DNA from: Rhodobacteraceae bacterium UBA6273
Lineage (GTDB): Bacteria > Pseudomonadota > Alphaproteobacteria > Rhodobacterales > Rhodobacteraceae
Assembly: GCA_002440625.1 (NCBI GenBank)
Contig: DJUV01000333.1
Span: forward strand, 1 to 34,286
Direction: 5' to 3'
Length of the DNA: 34,286 bases
The notes under the pieces are model-generated. The model was not told the DNA's origin. It searched no databases and saw only the letters and a list, made by a program, of their open reading frames with translations. This document shows, one piece after another, positions 8,588-17,837 of this stretch. The position numbers and the translations under genes are program-made. The first letter of the stretch is position 1. Each line of letters begins with the position of its first letter.

Positions 8588-9625
8588 GTGACAACGGAGA
8601 CCGAATTGACCCGCCATCTCAACGAAAAGCATTTGAGAAGCTCCGCCGTCGTCGTTCCGCGTGGCGTCGCCCACTTTCGAATCGCTGGTCAGATCGAAAC
8701 GCGGGAATTTGCGTTCCTCGTGTTGCCGCGCTTCACACTTCTTGCATTCAGCTCTGCAATCGAACCACTCCGCATCGCTAACCAACTGACGCAAAAGCCG
8801 TTGTATTTTTGGCGGGTGATGAGCATGGATGGTGCCCCGGTCGAAAGTTCTGCCGGCGTCCGGATCGACGTCGACCACGGGCTTCAACCGCTCGGGCGCA
8901 AGACAAGTGTCGTAGTCTGCTCTGGCACGGACGCATCGCAGGCCGCCGACCTCAGTGTCTTGGACTGGCTGCGGGACCATGCCCGTCACGGTGGCGGGAT
9001 CGGCGCGATTTGCACTGGCGCCTACACCCTTGCGCGCGCGGGGCTTCTGGGCGATGACTCGCCCGCAGTCCACTGGGAAAACCGGTCCGCCTTCCGTGAA
9101 CTCTTCGACCTGGATCCCTTGGAACAGATCTATGTGATCGGGCGCAAGCATTTCTCTTGTGCCGGGGGCGAAGCTGGCGTGGACATGATGTTGGCGCTTG
9201 TCGCGCAGCACCACGGACAGAAGCTTGCCGACGCTGTGGCCGAAATGTGCCTTCACAACCGTCGGCGCGAGGCTAGCGTCGCGCAGAAGAAAGCCTATCC
9301 TGCATCAATGCTTTTGCGCAACCCAGCGATCTCCCGGGTTATTGCAGCAATGAAGACCAATATCGCTACGCCACTGGATCAGAAAGAACTTTCCGATATT
9401 TTCGGTCGATCGCCGCGCCACATGGAGCGTATGTTCAGATCGGTTCTGCAAGAAACGCCGAAAAGCTTCTACCTAGGGCTACGGCTGGAGGAAGCACGCA
9501 ATCTTCTGTCGGACACACCGCTTTCGATTCTCGAAATCGCAATCGCCACGGGTTTTAGTTCACGGTCAAGTTTTTACAAAGCATACAAGGGCCGATTCGG
9601 CAGCAATCCAACATCCCTTAGGTAG
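8588..9625 (+). CDS. GlxA-family (DJ-1/PfpI plus AraC) transcriptional regulator
   Basis: The 345-residue frame has two domains. The first is a DJ-1/PfpI class-I glutamine-amidotransferase-like sensor domain (about residues 40-215, with an AICTGAY elbow around Cys142). The second is a C-terminal AraC-type double HTH (about 245-345, including QKELSDIFGRSPRHMERMF and ILEIAIATGFSSRSSFYKAY). The family includes regulators of betaine, carnitine, choline and sarcosine catabolism such as GbdR, CdhR and SouR. Creatinase yields sarcosine, so a sarcosine/creatine-responsive role is plausible but inferred. The GTG start at 8588 lacks a clear ribosome-binding site. TTG at 8606, with GGAG upstream, is an alternative. 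The protein ends 77 bp before the antiporter remnant. Confidence 0.88.
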   Translation: MTTETELTRHLNEKHLRSSAVVVPRGVAHFRIAGQIETREFAFLVLPRFTLLAFSSAIEPLRIANQLTQKPLYFWRVMSMDGAPVESSAGVRIDVDHGLQPLGRKTSVVVCSGTDASQAADLSVLDWLRDHARHGGGIGAICTGAYTLARAGLLGDDSPAVHWENRSAFRELFDLDPLEQIYVIGRKHFSCAGGEAGVDMMLALVAQHHGQKLADAVAEMCLHNRRREASVAQKKAYPASMLLRNPAISRVIAAMKTNIATPLDQKELSDIFGRSPRHMERMFRSVLQETPKSFYLGLRLEEARNLLSDTPLSILEIAIATGFSSRSSFYKAYKGRFGSNPTSLR

Positions 9626-9702
9626 CAATTGCACATGTCAACGCCAGGATCGTCAATCCACACAATTTGAGGCACATCCTAGTCCATTGCCAGGCCGACC
9701 TC

Positions 9703-9876
9703 TCAAAGGATGCGGAATGCGCAGATTGCGGTCAGAGTTGGCAAGGCTGCAGCAATCAGAAGCCCGAGCGGGCTGATTGCACCATCCGAGAACATGTCCC
9801 GCAGGATTGCCGCCCCCGCCGGATTGGGGGCGTTTGCGATCACCGTCAGCCCGCCTCCGGTTACCGCGCCCGCAAC
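9703..9876 (-). pseudogene. 3' remnant of a putative Na+/H+ antiporter, cut by IS66
   Basis: The last 57 codons of a membrane protein remain, read on the minus strand to the stop at 9703. The sequence GAVTGGGLTVIANAPNPAG followed by two hydrophobic stretches resembles the C-terminus of the putative Na+/H+ antiporter family (Na_H_antiport_3 type). That identification is from memory. The frame breaks exactly at 9877, where the IS66 left terminal repeat starts. The 5' part of the gene is not found beyond the IS elements, so the remnant is non-functional. Confidence 0.6.
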
Positions 9877-9898
9877 GTAACCGTCCGGCCTGACCGCT
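9877..9898 (+). repeat. IS66 left terminal inverted repeat
   Basis: This 22-bp sequence begins GTAACCGTCCGG. Its partner is the split repeat at 12213-12229 plus 13603-13607, with two mismatches. The GTAA end is typical of the family. Confidence 0.85.
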
Positions 9899-9920
9899 CT
9901 GCCTGTGGTGCTGCGTAGAG

Positions 9921-9953
9921 GATAGTGTCCATCATCGGATAATGGACACTATC
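9921..9953. repeat. Perfect 12-bp palindrome at the head of IS66
   Basis: Arms GATAGTGTCCAT (9921-9932) and ATGGACACTATC (9942-9953) flank a 9-nt loop just upstream of tnpA. It may block read-in transcription or regulate the transposase genes. No T-tract follows. Confidence 0.6.
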
Positions 9954-9963
9954 GAGGCAGCGG

Positions 9964-10311
9964 GTGACGAAGCGGCGGAAGCGGCGGGTCTGGTCGGACG
10001 ACGAGAAGCGGATGATCTGCGGGCAGACGCGCGTGCCCGGGGTATCGGTGAGCCAGGTTGCCCGGCGCTATGACGTGAATGCCAATCTGGTCTTTGCCTG
10101 GCTTCGTGATCCGCGGTTTGCGGATGTCGGCGTGGCTGATGTCGCGCGCTTTCTGCCGGTGGAGATTGTCGCGGAGGTGAGCGCGCCCGTGGCAGCGCCT
10201 GCCACCGACAATCGCATCGAGATCGAACTGGCGGGCGGGCACCGGATGCGGATCAGCGGCGGGTATGATCCCGAGGCATTGGCGCGGCTGATCCGGGGGT
10301 TGTCGGTTTGA
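9964..10311 (+). CDS. tnpA: IS66 accessory protein TnpA
   Basis: This is a 115-residue small DNA-binding protein. The N-terminal HTH is typical of IS66 OrfA ([13 protein letters not shown], then [20 protein letters not shown]). Translation probably starts at the GTG at 9964. Its stop overlaps the TTG start of tnpB. It is needed with TnpB for transposition in studied members of the family. It looks intact. Confidence 0.85.
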   Translation: MTKRRKRRVWSDDEKRMICGQTRVPGVSVSQVARRYDVNANLVFAWLRDPRFADVGVADVARFLPVEIVAEVSAPVAAPATDNRIEIELAGGHRMRISGGYDPEALARLIRGLSV

Positions 10312-10655
10312 TCCCGGTTCCGGCGAACACGCGGGTCTGGCTGGCGGCAGGCGTCACCGACATGCGCAAGGGCTTTGCGGCGCTGGCCGCGCAGGCCGAG
10401 GCGGTGCTGAAGCAGGACCCCTTTGCCGGACATCTGTTTGTCTTCCGTGGCCGCCGGGGTGACCTGGTGAAGGTGATCTGGTGGGATGGTCAAGGCGCCT
10501 GCATGTTCATGAAGCGGCTGGAGCGGGGCCGGTTCGTCTGGCCTTCTGCCAAGGAGGGCAAGGTGGCGCTGACACCCGCGCAGCTGGCGATGCTCCTGGA
10601 AGGGATCGACTGGCAAGCGCCGGAGCGGACATGGCGACCCTTGGCGGCGGGGTAA
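10308..10655 (+). CDS. tnpB: IS66 accessory protein TnpB
   Basis: This is a 115-residue IS66 Orf2 family protein with the hallmark [14 protein letters not shown] near the N-terminus and [13 protein letters not shown] in the middle. It starts at TTG 10308, overlapping the tnpA stop, so the two are probably translationally coupled. It is not the RNA-guided TnpB nuclease of IS605. The gene looks intact. Confidence 0.9.
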   Translation: MIPVPANTRVWLAAGVTDMRKGFAALAAQAEAVLKQDPFAGHLFVFRGRRGDLVKVIWWDGQGACMFMKRLERGRFVWPSAKEGKVALTPAQLAMLLEGIDWQAPERTWRPLAAG

Positions 10656-10714
10656 TCTGGCCGCCGTGCAATTGCAGGATTCCCACAAGGAATCCCGTGG
10701 GATAGACTTCTCCC

Positions 10715-12214
10715 ATGCTCGATCAGACCCTGACCCTGCCGGAAGACCCCGAGGAACTGCGCAGCTTCACCGTGCGGCTCCTGGCCGAGGTGAAGGCGCA
10801 GGCGATCCTGATCGAGAAGCTGCGCCATCAACTTGCCGGACACCGGGCACACCGGTTCGGGGCATCCTCAGAGACTGCGGAACAGCTTCAGCTTGCGCTC
10901 GAGACCAGCGAGATCGCCGCCGCCGCGATGACCGCGCGCCTCAAGCTGCCTGACATCGAAGAGAAGGACAAACCCAAGCGCCGCCCGATCCCGGACCACA
11001 TCCGGCGGATGGAAGTGGAGATCAGCCCCGGCGCCGACGCCTGTGCCGACTGCGGCGGCCGCCTGCGCCGGATCGGCGAGGACGTGACCGAGGAACTGGA
11101 ATACGTCCCGGGCCGCTTCATCGTGAACCGCACCGTGCGGCCCCGGCTGACTTGTTCCTGCTGCGAACGCTTCGTCTAGGCGCCGCTGCCCTCGCGCCCG
11201 ATCGAGCGTGGCCGCCCGGGGCCGGGTCTCTTGGCCCATGTGCTGGTCAGCAAGTATGCCGATCACCTGCCACTCTATCGCCAGAGCCAGATCTTCGACC
11301 GAGAAGGGCTCGATCTGGATCGCTCGACCCTGGCTGACTGGGTCGGCAAGACCACCGCGCTGCTGGAGCCGCTGGCCGATGCCATCGGGCGCCATGTCCT
11401 GTCGGCCGAGGCGATCTTTGCCGATGACACGCCTGTGCAGATGCTTGCGCCCGGCACCGGCAAGACCCAGACGGCACGGCTCTGGACCTATGCCCGCGAT
11501 GAACGCCCCTGGGGCGGTGATGCGCCCCCGGCCGCCTGGTATAGGTTCTCCGGTGACCGGAAAGGCCAACATCCGCGGGACCATCTCGCCCGCTTCCGCG
11601 GCTGGATGCACGCTGATGGTTACGCGGGCTTCGAGGACCTCTATCGCTCCGGCGCCATCCGCGAGGTCGCCTGCATGGCGCATGTCAGGCGCAAGTTCGT
11701 CGACATCCACCGGTCACAGGGCTCCCCCATCGCTGAGGAAGCCATCGGCCGGATCGCGCAACTCTACGCCGTCGAGAAGGAGGCCAGAGGCTCACCGCCG
11801 GACCGCCGCGCCGAGCTGCGAAAGGTCCATGCCGCCCCGGTCTTCGACGATCTGGAGGAATGGCTGGCCATGCAAATGACCAAGATATCCGGAAAATCCC
11901 CGCTCGCGGCCGCCATCCGCTACGCGCTGGCCCGCATGGAACGCCTGCGCCCCTACCTCGGCAACGGCATCCTTGAGTTGGATAACAACGCCGCCGAACG
12001 CGGCATGCGCGCCATCGCCCTCGGTCGGAAGAACTACCTCTTCGTCGGCTCCGAAGCAGGCGGCAAGGCCGCAGCCATCGCCTACACCCTGATCGAAACG
12101 GCAAAGCTCAACGCCGTCGATCCCAACGCCTGGCTCGCCGACACCCTCGCGCGCATCCCGGACTACAAGATCACCAAGGTCGACGACCTGTTGCTATGGC
12201 GATGGAACCGGTAG
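10715..12214 (+). pseudogene. tnpC: IS66 transposase TnpC, split by an in-frame amber stop
   Basis: The frame encodes a full IS66 transposase of about 499 codons. An N-terminal coiled-coil region is followed by a zinc-finger-like section (CADCGG and CSCCERF) and the DDE domain (FADDTPVQML, HADGYAGFEDLY, ELDNNAAERGMRA). The codon at 11177-11179 is TAG. Before and after it the same frame carries uninterrupted family sequence, so a single CAG to TAG change is the simplest explanation. The upstream fragment (154 residues) lacks the catalytic residues, and the downstream fragment lacks the DNA-binding part. Confidence 0.9.
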
Positions 12215-12232
12215 CGGTCAGACCGGACGTGT

Positions 12233-12244
12233 GTGGACGCCCCC
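12233..12244 (+). repeat. IS1111-group subterminal inverted repeat (transposase 3' side)
   Basis: GTGGACGCCCCC is a perfect inverted match to 13584-13595. Three bases separate it from the element's end. Confidence 0.85.
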
Positions 12245-12420
12245 TTGGATGCAAGCGGAATCCTGGGCACGGTCGGGCATGTGATCAGGTGCGGTCGTGT
12301 GTCCGGCCTCGAAGATGCGGCCTGTCATGCGCCGCGGGCCTGTATGGAGATATGCAGGTCGGGGCCAGTTCGCTTACCCGCGCTCGAGGGCGCTCCGTCC
12401 GGAATGCTGGTTCGCCCGAC
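12245..12420 (-). ncRNA. Candidate bridge/seek RNA of the IS1111-group element
   Basis: In this group the guide RNA is encoded downstream of the transposase, which is where this non-coding stretch lies. On the plus strand it holds CGCTTAC (12371-12377), identical to the right half of the occupied target (13601-13607). It also holds CGTCCGG (12396-12402), the reverse complement of the left half CCGGACG (12223-12229). Both include the CG core. The 18 nt between them can form a small GCGC hairpin. CGTGTGT at 12296-12302 matches the element's own left end with the core, as a donor guide should. The other donor half is only approximate (12313-12320). The RNA ends are not determined. Confidence 0.6.
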
Positions 12421-12493
12421 CCGGTCTCTTGACCGTCTGCCCTTACGTTCCCTCGCCCCCTCTCACATCCGGCGACAACCCGACGATACCGGC

Positions 12494-13522
12494 CTATGCG
12501 ACCGCCATCGCCGGATCCCTGTAATCTTCTCCCTTGCGCAAGAGCGCCCAGGCTGTGCGCGCCATGCGGTTGGCCAGCGCCACCGCGACCAGCATCTTCG
12601 GTTTGCGCGCCATCATGCGCCCGAGCCATGAGCCGTCAGGTGCGCCTTTGCGCGCAGCCCATCGCACCACGGCGACCGCCCCGACGATCAGCAGCCGTCG
12701 GATGTCGCGCTGGCCCATCTTCGAGGTGCGGCCCAGCCGGTCCTTGCCGCCGCTCGAATGTTGGCGCGGCGTGAGGCCGACCCAGGCGGCGAAGTCCCGA
12801 CCTTTCGAGAAGGTCTCCATCGGCGGCGCGAAGGCGGTGATCGCCGCCGCAGTCACCGCTCCCACTCCCGGGATCGTCGTCAGCCGTCGTGCCGTGTCGT
12901 CGGCGGTCACGCGCCTGCGCAGCCCGGCATCGAGTCCCGCGATCTTCTCGGCCAGCCCGGCGATCTGGTCCAGCAGCAGGCGCGCCAGGTCGCGCACCAC
13001 CACAGGCAGCATGCCATCATCTCCTTCGATGATTGCCGCGAGACGTCCCACATGCGCAGGACCGGCAGGGGCAACGATGCCCTGCTCGGCCAGATGGGCG
13101 CGCAGGGCATTGATCGTCTGCGTGCGTTGGCGAACCAGAAGATCCCGGGTCCGGTAGGCCATCGCCGCCGCCTGCTGGGCCTCAGACTTCACGGCCACGA
13201 ACCGCATGGTCGGTCGCGACGCAGCCTCTGCGATCGCCTCGGCATCCGCCATGTCGTTCTTCTGCCGCTTCACGAACGGCTTCACATAGGCAGGCGGGAT
13301 CAGCCGCACCTCGTGGCCGAGATCGCCGATCACCCGGCCCCAGTGATGCGCACTTGCGCAGGCTTCCATCGCCACCACGCAAGGTGGCTGGGCCGCCATG
13401 AACTTCAGCAGCTGTGCGCGCGACAGCTTGCGGCGGAAAACAACGGAACCGTCTGCTCCGGCGCCATGCGCCTGAAACAGGTTCTTGGCCAAATCCAGGC
13501 CGATGATGCTAACTTCTCCCAT
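12494..13522 (-). CDS. IS110-family (IS1111-group) DEDD transposase
   Basis: This is a 342-residue recombinase. The N-terminal RuvC-like DEDD domain starts GEVSIIGLDLAKN (Asp10) and continues with VVAMEACASAHHW and KNDMADAEAIAEA. The C-terminal IS116/IS110/IS902 domain contains the helix-hairpin-helix-like TIPGVGAVTAAAITAF and LTPRQHSSGGKDRLG, which provides the likely catalytic serine. The ATG at 13522 has GGAGGGGAG upstream and is preferred over the longer frame from 13600, which would run through the element's repeat. The gene appears intact, so the element may be active. It would act with the guide RNA from its 3' tail. Confidence 0.93.
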   Translation of the reverse strand: MGEVSIIGLDLAKNLFQAHGAGADGSVVFRRKLSRAQLLKFMAAQPPCVVAMEACASAHHWGRVIGDLGHEVRLIPPAYVKPFVKRQKNDMADAEAIAEAASRPTMRFVAVKSEAQQAAAMAYRTRDLLVRQRTQTINALRAHLAEQGIVAPAGPAHVGRLAAIIEGDDGMLPVVVRDLARLLLDQIAGLAEKIAGLDAGLRRRVTADDTARRLTTIPGVGAVTAAAITAFAPPMETFSKGRDFAAWVGLTPRQHSSGGKDRLGRTSKMGQRDIRRLLIVGAVAVVRWAARKGAPDGSWLGRMMARKPKMLVAVALANRMARTAWALLRKGEDYRDPAMAVA

Positions 13523-13583
13523 GGACGCTCCCCTCCGTAGCGGTGCTTCAACACCCGCCACCATGGCACATCGATGCCGCCGG

Positions 13584-13595
13584 GGGGGCGTCCAC
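13584..13595 (-). repeat. IS1111-group subterminal inverted repeat (transposase 5' side)
   Basis: GGGGGCGTCCAC is the perfect inverted partner of 12233-12244. Seven bases separate it from the element's end at 13602. Confidence 0.85.
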
Positions 13596-13607
13596 CCCAT
13601 CGCTTAC

Positions 13608-13923
13608 ACTGCATCGGATTTTGGTGGTAGAGATACGGCACGCTTCTCTTCTTCTGCCCAGATCAGGATGCGGTCGCGCAGCCGGTCGGGCCGCATGAGG
13701 CCCTACATGAACTCCACCTGGTCGATGCAGATGCGCAGGAAGAACTGCGCGAAGGAGGCAAGCGCGGCCTCGCTGAGCGTGCCGCGCCCGTCACGGTCGC
13801 CACGGCGGGGGCCGTCACAGGCGGCGAGGTGTTCCTTGTAGGCAGCCTCCTGCCGCGCAAGCCCGCGCGCCGCAGACCATAGGCCGCGCGTGTCGAGGGT
13901 CTTGCGCAGCATGGCATAAAACA
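13608..13923 (-). pseudogene. Fic-family protein remnant, truncated at both ends and carrying an internal stop
   Basis: Between the IS66 and ISL3 ends, the minus strand reads about 105 codons of C-terminal Fic-family sequence: TRGLWSAARGLARQ, DGRGTLSEAALASFAQFFL, then CIDQVEFM. A TAG follows at once, and the same frame resumes with GLMRPDRLRDRILIWAEEE. The Fic catalytic HxFx(D/E)GNGR motif would lie upstream and is lost beyond the ISL3 insertion. The downstream end is lost at IS66. Fic enzymes transfer AMP to target proteins, but this fragment cannot. Identification rests on remembered family sequence. Confidence 0.7.
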
Positions 13924-13944
13924 GGGTCATCCTCAATTTGTGTG
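13924..13944 (+). repeat. ISL3-family left terminal inverted repeat
   Basis: The 21-bp arm begins GGGTCATCCTC. It is a perfect inverted match to 15594-15614. Confidence 0.92.
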
Positions 13945-13985
13945 TCACGGTCTGACCGAGCTTCACAGATTGAAGGGATCAGGCC

Positions 13986-15605
13986 GTGGTATCGAAGAAG
14001 CATTGGGCTCCAACCGCCAACGTGGAGGTTGGTGAGGTCCGCCAGTCTGAGACGGGTGCATGGGTCGTATCTGGCAGACTGGCTCCGAATGGCACCTGCC
14101 CTGAGTGCGGGACGCCCTCAAGACAGCGACATGGTTGGAGGTGCCGGCGGATCGAGGATTTTCCTGCTCAGGGCCAAGCGGTTTGGATCGAGCTCAGGGT
14201 TTGTCGATGGCGATGTTTGAACTCGGATTGCCGCCGCCGCACGTTCTCCGATCGCGAGGCGGCGGTGGCGACCCCTTATGCGCGCCGGACGTCTCGACAG
14301 GCGCAACTCTTAGGCCATGTGGCGCACGCCGCTGGCGGCACCCCAGCTGAACGGCTCTTGCGGCGACTGGGTATCCGGGTCAGTGACGATACTATTCTCC
14401 GACAGTTGCTACGCGCAGCTCAAGTTGTTCCACCACGCGCACGGATCATCGGGATCGATGATTGGAGTTGGCGAAAGTCGCAGAACTACGGGACGATCAT
14501 CATCGACCTCGAGCGTCGCGCCGTCATCGATGTTCTCGAAGATCGTGATGTCGTCACATGCACCGACTGGCTAAGGCGTCATCCTGAGGTGGAAGTCATA
14601 AGCCGGGATCGCTGCGGTCTCTACGCCCAAGCCGCCCGAAAAGGAGCGCCGCAGGCGGAACAGGTCGCCGACCGGTTTCATATCGTGCAGAACCTTCGCA
14701 TGGCAATCGAGGAGCAAATGAACCTGCACGGTCGTGCAACTGGCAGGGCCTTACTCTCCGATGCAGACAACATCAGCACAGCTCAGAACCTTCTGAAATC
14801 ACGTCTTGCCCATCGCAAATCCCGAGAAGAGATTTTCAGGACCATTTCGGCACTTCGGCAGCAAGGGCTGACGTGCAGCGAGATCGGGCGGAGGACGGGG
14901 TTTCCCCGACGTAGCGTCGCGAAATGGCTGCAGTTCGAGACGCCACCGGACCGAAAGCGCGCGGTCCTCAAACGCTCGTCTGCATGGTATTTTGAAGAGT
15001 ACCTGAAGCAACGCTGGGAGAACGGTATTCGCAGCGGCAATGCACTGCTCCCTTTGATCCAAGAACGTGGTTACGAGGGCAGCCTGTCAAACTTGCAGCG
15101 GCTCTTGGCCGGATGGCGCAGAGCCGAAAAACAGGAACAGGAGGGACCCATCAAGGAAGATCAGATCCTTGCACCGGTCCGGGACCCGGAAACCGGGCAC
15201 GCGATTTCCCCGGTTATCGCGGCCGCACTCTGCATCAAACCAAGAGGAAAGTTCACCTTGGAACAGGCGAGAAAAGTCGAAGTTCTCAAGGAAGGCTCGC
15301 CTGCCTTCACAACAATGCGGCGCCTCGCCATGCGTTTCAATGGCATCTTGCGTGGTCGAAAAGCAGACCCGCTGCCCGCCTGGATCGACGATGCGATCGA
15401 AACGGACCTGGCGCCCATCGTGCGGTTCGCCCGAACCTTGAACAGAGACATTGATGCGGTCAGGAATGCGATCGAAATGGAGTGGAGCAATGGTCAAGCC
15501 GAAGGCCAGATCAACCGATTGAAGACCTTGAAGCGCGCGATGTATGGGCGAGCCGGCCCGAACTTGCTCAGGGCCCGAATGCTTCCTCTGCACCACACAA
15601 ATTGA
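13986..15605 (+). CDS. ISL3-family transposase
   Basis: This is a 539-residue transposase with an N-terminal zinc-binding region (CPECG at about 37-41, CRWRCLNSDCRR at about 73-84). The DDE-type core is seen as IGIDDWSWRKSQNYG, SRDRCGLYAQAARKGAP with ADRFHIVQNL, and near the C-terminus MEWSNGQAEGQINRLK with the catalytic Glu. An HTH (GLTCSEIGRRTGFPRRSVAKW) lies in the large insertion. The GTG at 13986 is preceded by AAGGGA. It appears intact, and the stop lies 9 bp before the right end of the element. Confidence 0.94.
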   Translation: MVSKKHWAPTANVEVGEVRQSETGAWVVSGRLAPNGTCPECGTPSRQRHGWRCRRIEDFPAQGQAVWIELRVCRWRCLNSDCRRRTFSDREAAVATPYARRTSRQAQLLGHVAHAAGGTPAERLLRRLGIRVSDDTILRQLLRAAQVVPPRARIIGIDDWSWRKSQNYGTIIIDLERRAVIDVLEDRDVVTCTDWLRRHPEVEVISRDRCGLYAQAARKGAPQAEQVADRFHIVQNLRMAIEEQMNLHGRATGRALLSDADNISTAQNLLKSRLAHRKSREEIFRTISALRQQGLTCSEIGRRTGFPRRSVAKWLQFETPPDRKRAVLKRSSAWYFEEYLKQRWENGIRSGNALLPLIQERGYEGSLSNLQRLLAGWRRAEKQEQEGPIKEDQILAPVRDPETGHAISPVIAAALCIKPRGKFTLEQARKVEVLKEGSPAFTTMRRLAMRFNGILRGRKADPLPAWIDDAIETDLAPIVRFARTLNRDIDAVRNAIEMEWSNGQAEGQINRLKTLKRAMYGRAGPNLLRARMLPLHHTN

Positions 15606-15614
15606 GGATGACCC
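15594..15614 (-). repeat. ISL3-family right terminal inverted repeat
   Basis: The 21-bp arm ends GAGGATGACCC. It is a perfect inverted match to 13924-13944 and overlaps the transposase stop region. Confidence 0.92.
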
Positions 15615-15742
15615 CATTTAAGGGCTATGCGACACCAATGTTCGGTGTGGCGTTCGGAGGCGATGTCCGGCACGCGGCCTTCGGGGAACCAGAAGGCCAG
15701 AACCTCGTGCCATGGTCTTGCATCATCGTGGTTGGTCATCAT
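15615..15742 (-). pseudogene. 5' stub of a DUF924-like gene, cut by ISL3
   Basis: From the ATG at 15742, which follows a GGTGGGA ribosome-binding site, 42 codons can be read before the ISL3 end. They include PWHEVLAFWFPEGRVPD and ERHTEHW. The VLxFWFPEG start is typical of DUF924 proteins, which are normally near 190 residues. A second ATG at 15739 is equally possible. The remainder of the gene is absent, so this is a dead fragment. The family call is from memory. Confidence 0.55.
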
Positions 15743-15760
15743 GGTCCCACCGGGTTGAAG

Positions 15761-15790
15761 CAAAGGCCCCCGCGCGGGTGCACGGGGGCT
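15761..15790 (-). terminator. Probable terminator of the P-type ATPase operon
   Basis: Arms GCCCCCG (15766-15772) and CGGGGGC (15783-15789) form a 7-bp stem. On the minus strand TTTGCTTC follows. It lies 25 bp after the ATPase stop. The T-tract is weak. Confidence 0.55.
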
Positions 15791-15814
15791 GGTTTGTCGA
15801 TCTGGCGCGGGGTG

Positions 15815-17749
<1,935 letters not shown>

Positions 17750-17837
17750 GTCGGATACTCCCTTGCAGGACAGACGGCCCGCCACCGGGGGCGGCGGGCA
17801 GGGTTGCGGGATGATCGCCCAAGGGGCGGCGGCGGCG

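Larger units (their letters stand above)
12230..13602 (-). mobile_element. IS110-family, IS1111-group insertion sequence inside the IS66 right end
   Basis: The 1,373-bp element has a DEDD transposase on the minus strand and a 260-bp non-coding tail. Perfect 12-bp inverted repeats (12233-12244 and 13584-13595) are subterminal. Three bp (TGT) lie outside one and seven bp (CCCATCG) outside the other, as known for the IS1111 group. The junctions restore the IS66 terminal repeat when a shared CG dinucleotide (12228-12229 and 13601-13602) is counted once. No target duplication beyond this is seen. Related IS4321/IS5075 elements are known to target terminal repeats of Tn21-like transposons. This one appears to target an IS66 terminus. 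Confidence 0.92.
9877..13607 (+). mobile_element. IS66-family insertion sequence, interrupted in its right terminal repeat by an IS1111-group element
   Basis: The element carries the three genes of the family (tnpA, tnpB, tnpC) on the plus strand. The left terminal repeat is 9877-9898 and starts GTAACCGTCC. The right repeat is split: 12213-12229 lies before the inserted IS1111 element and 13603-13607 after it. Rejoined, it starts GTAAGCGTCC when read inward and matches the left repeat at 20 of 22 positions. Without the insertion the IS is about 2.36 kb. The flanking octamers (CCCGCAAC and ACTGCATC) do not match, so the usual 8-bp duplication is missing. tnpC has an in-frame stop. The element is therefore probably inactive. 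Confidence 0.9.
13924..15614 (+). mobile_element. ISL3-family insertion sequence
   Basis: The 1,691-bp element has perfect 21-bp terminal inverted repeats and a single intact transposase gene. Adjacent octamers differ (ATAAAACA left, CATTTAAG right), so no 8-bp duplication is visible. The left flank is a Fic remnant and the right flank a DUF924-like remnant. It did not simply split one gene, and a deletion or recombination must have followed insertion. Confidence 0.92.

Noticed and set aside
10308..10655. RNA-guided TnpB nuclease
   Set aside because: The protein is IS66 Orf2, which shares only the gene name. It is too short and lacks RuvC and zinc-finger motifs.
12285..12629. 114-codon open frame in the tail of the IS1111 element
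   Set aside because: It overlaps the transposase 3' end in another frame and the region that carries guide-like sequences. Its composition is not protein-like.
13600..13641. Longer IS110 transposase start near 13600
   Set aside because: It would begin at the element's end and pass through the inverted repeat. The ATG at 13522 has a strong ribosome-binding site and begins at the conserved domain.
9877..15614. Composite transposon made by IS66 and ISL3
   Set aside because: The two elements belong to different families with unrelated ends, so they cannot mobilise the segment together.
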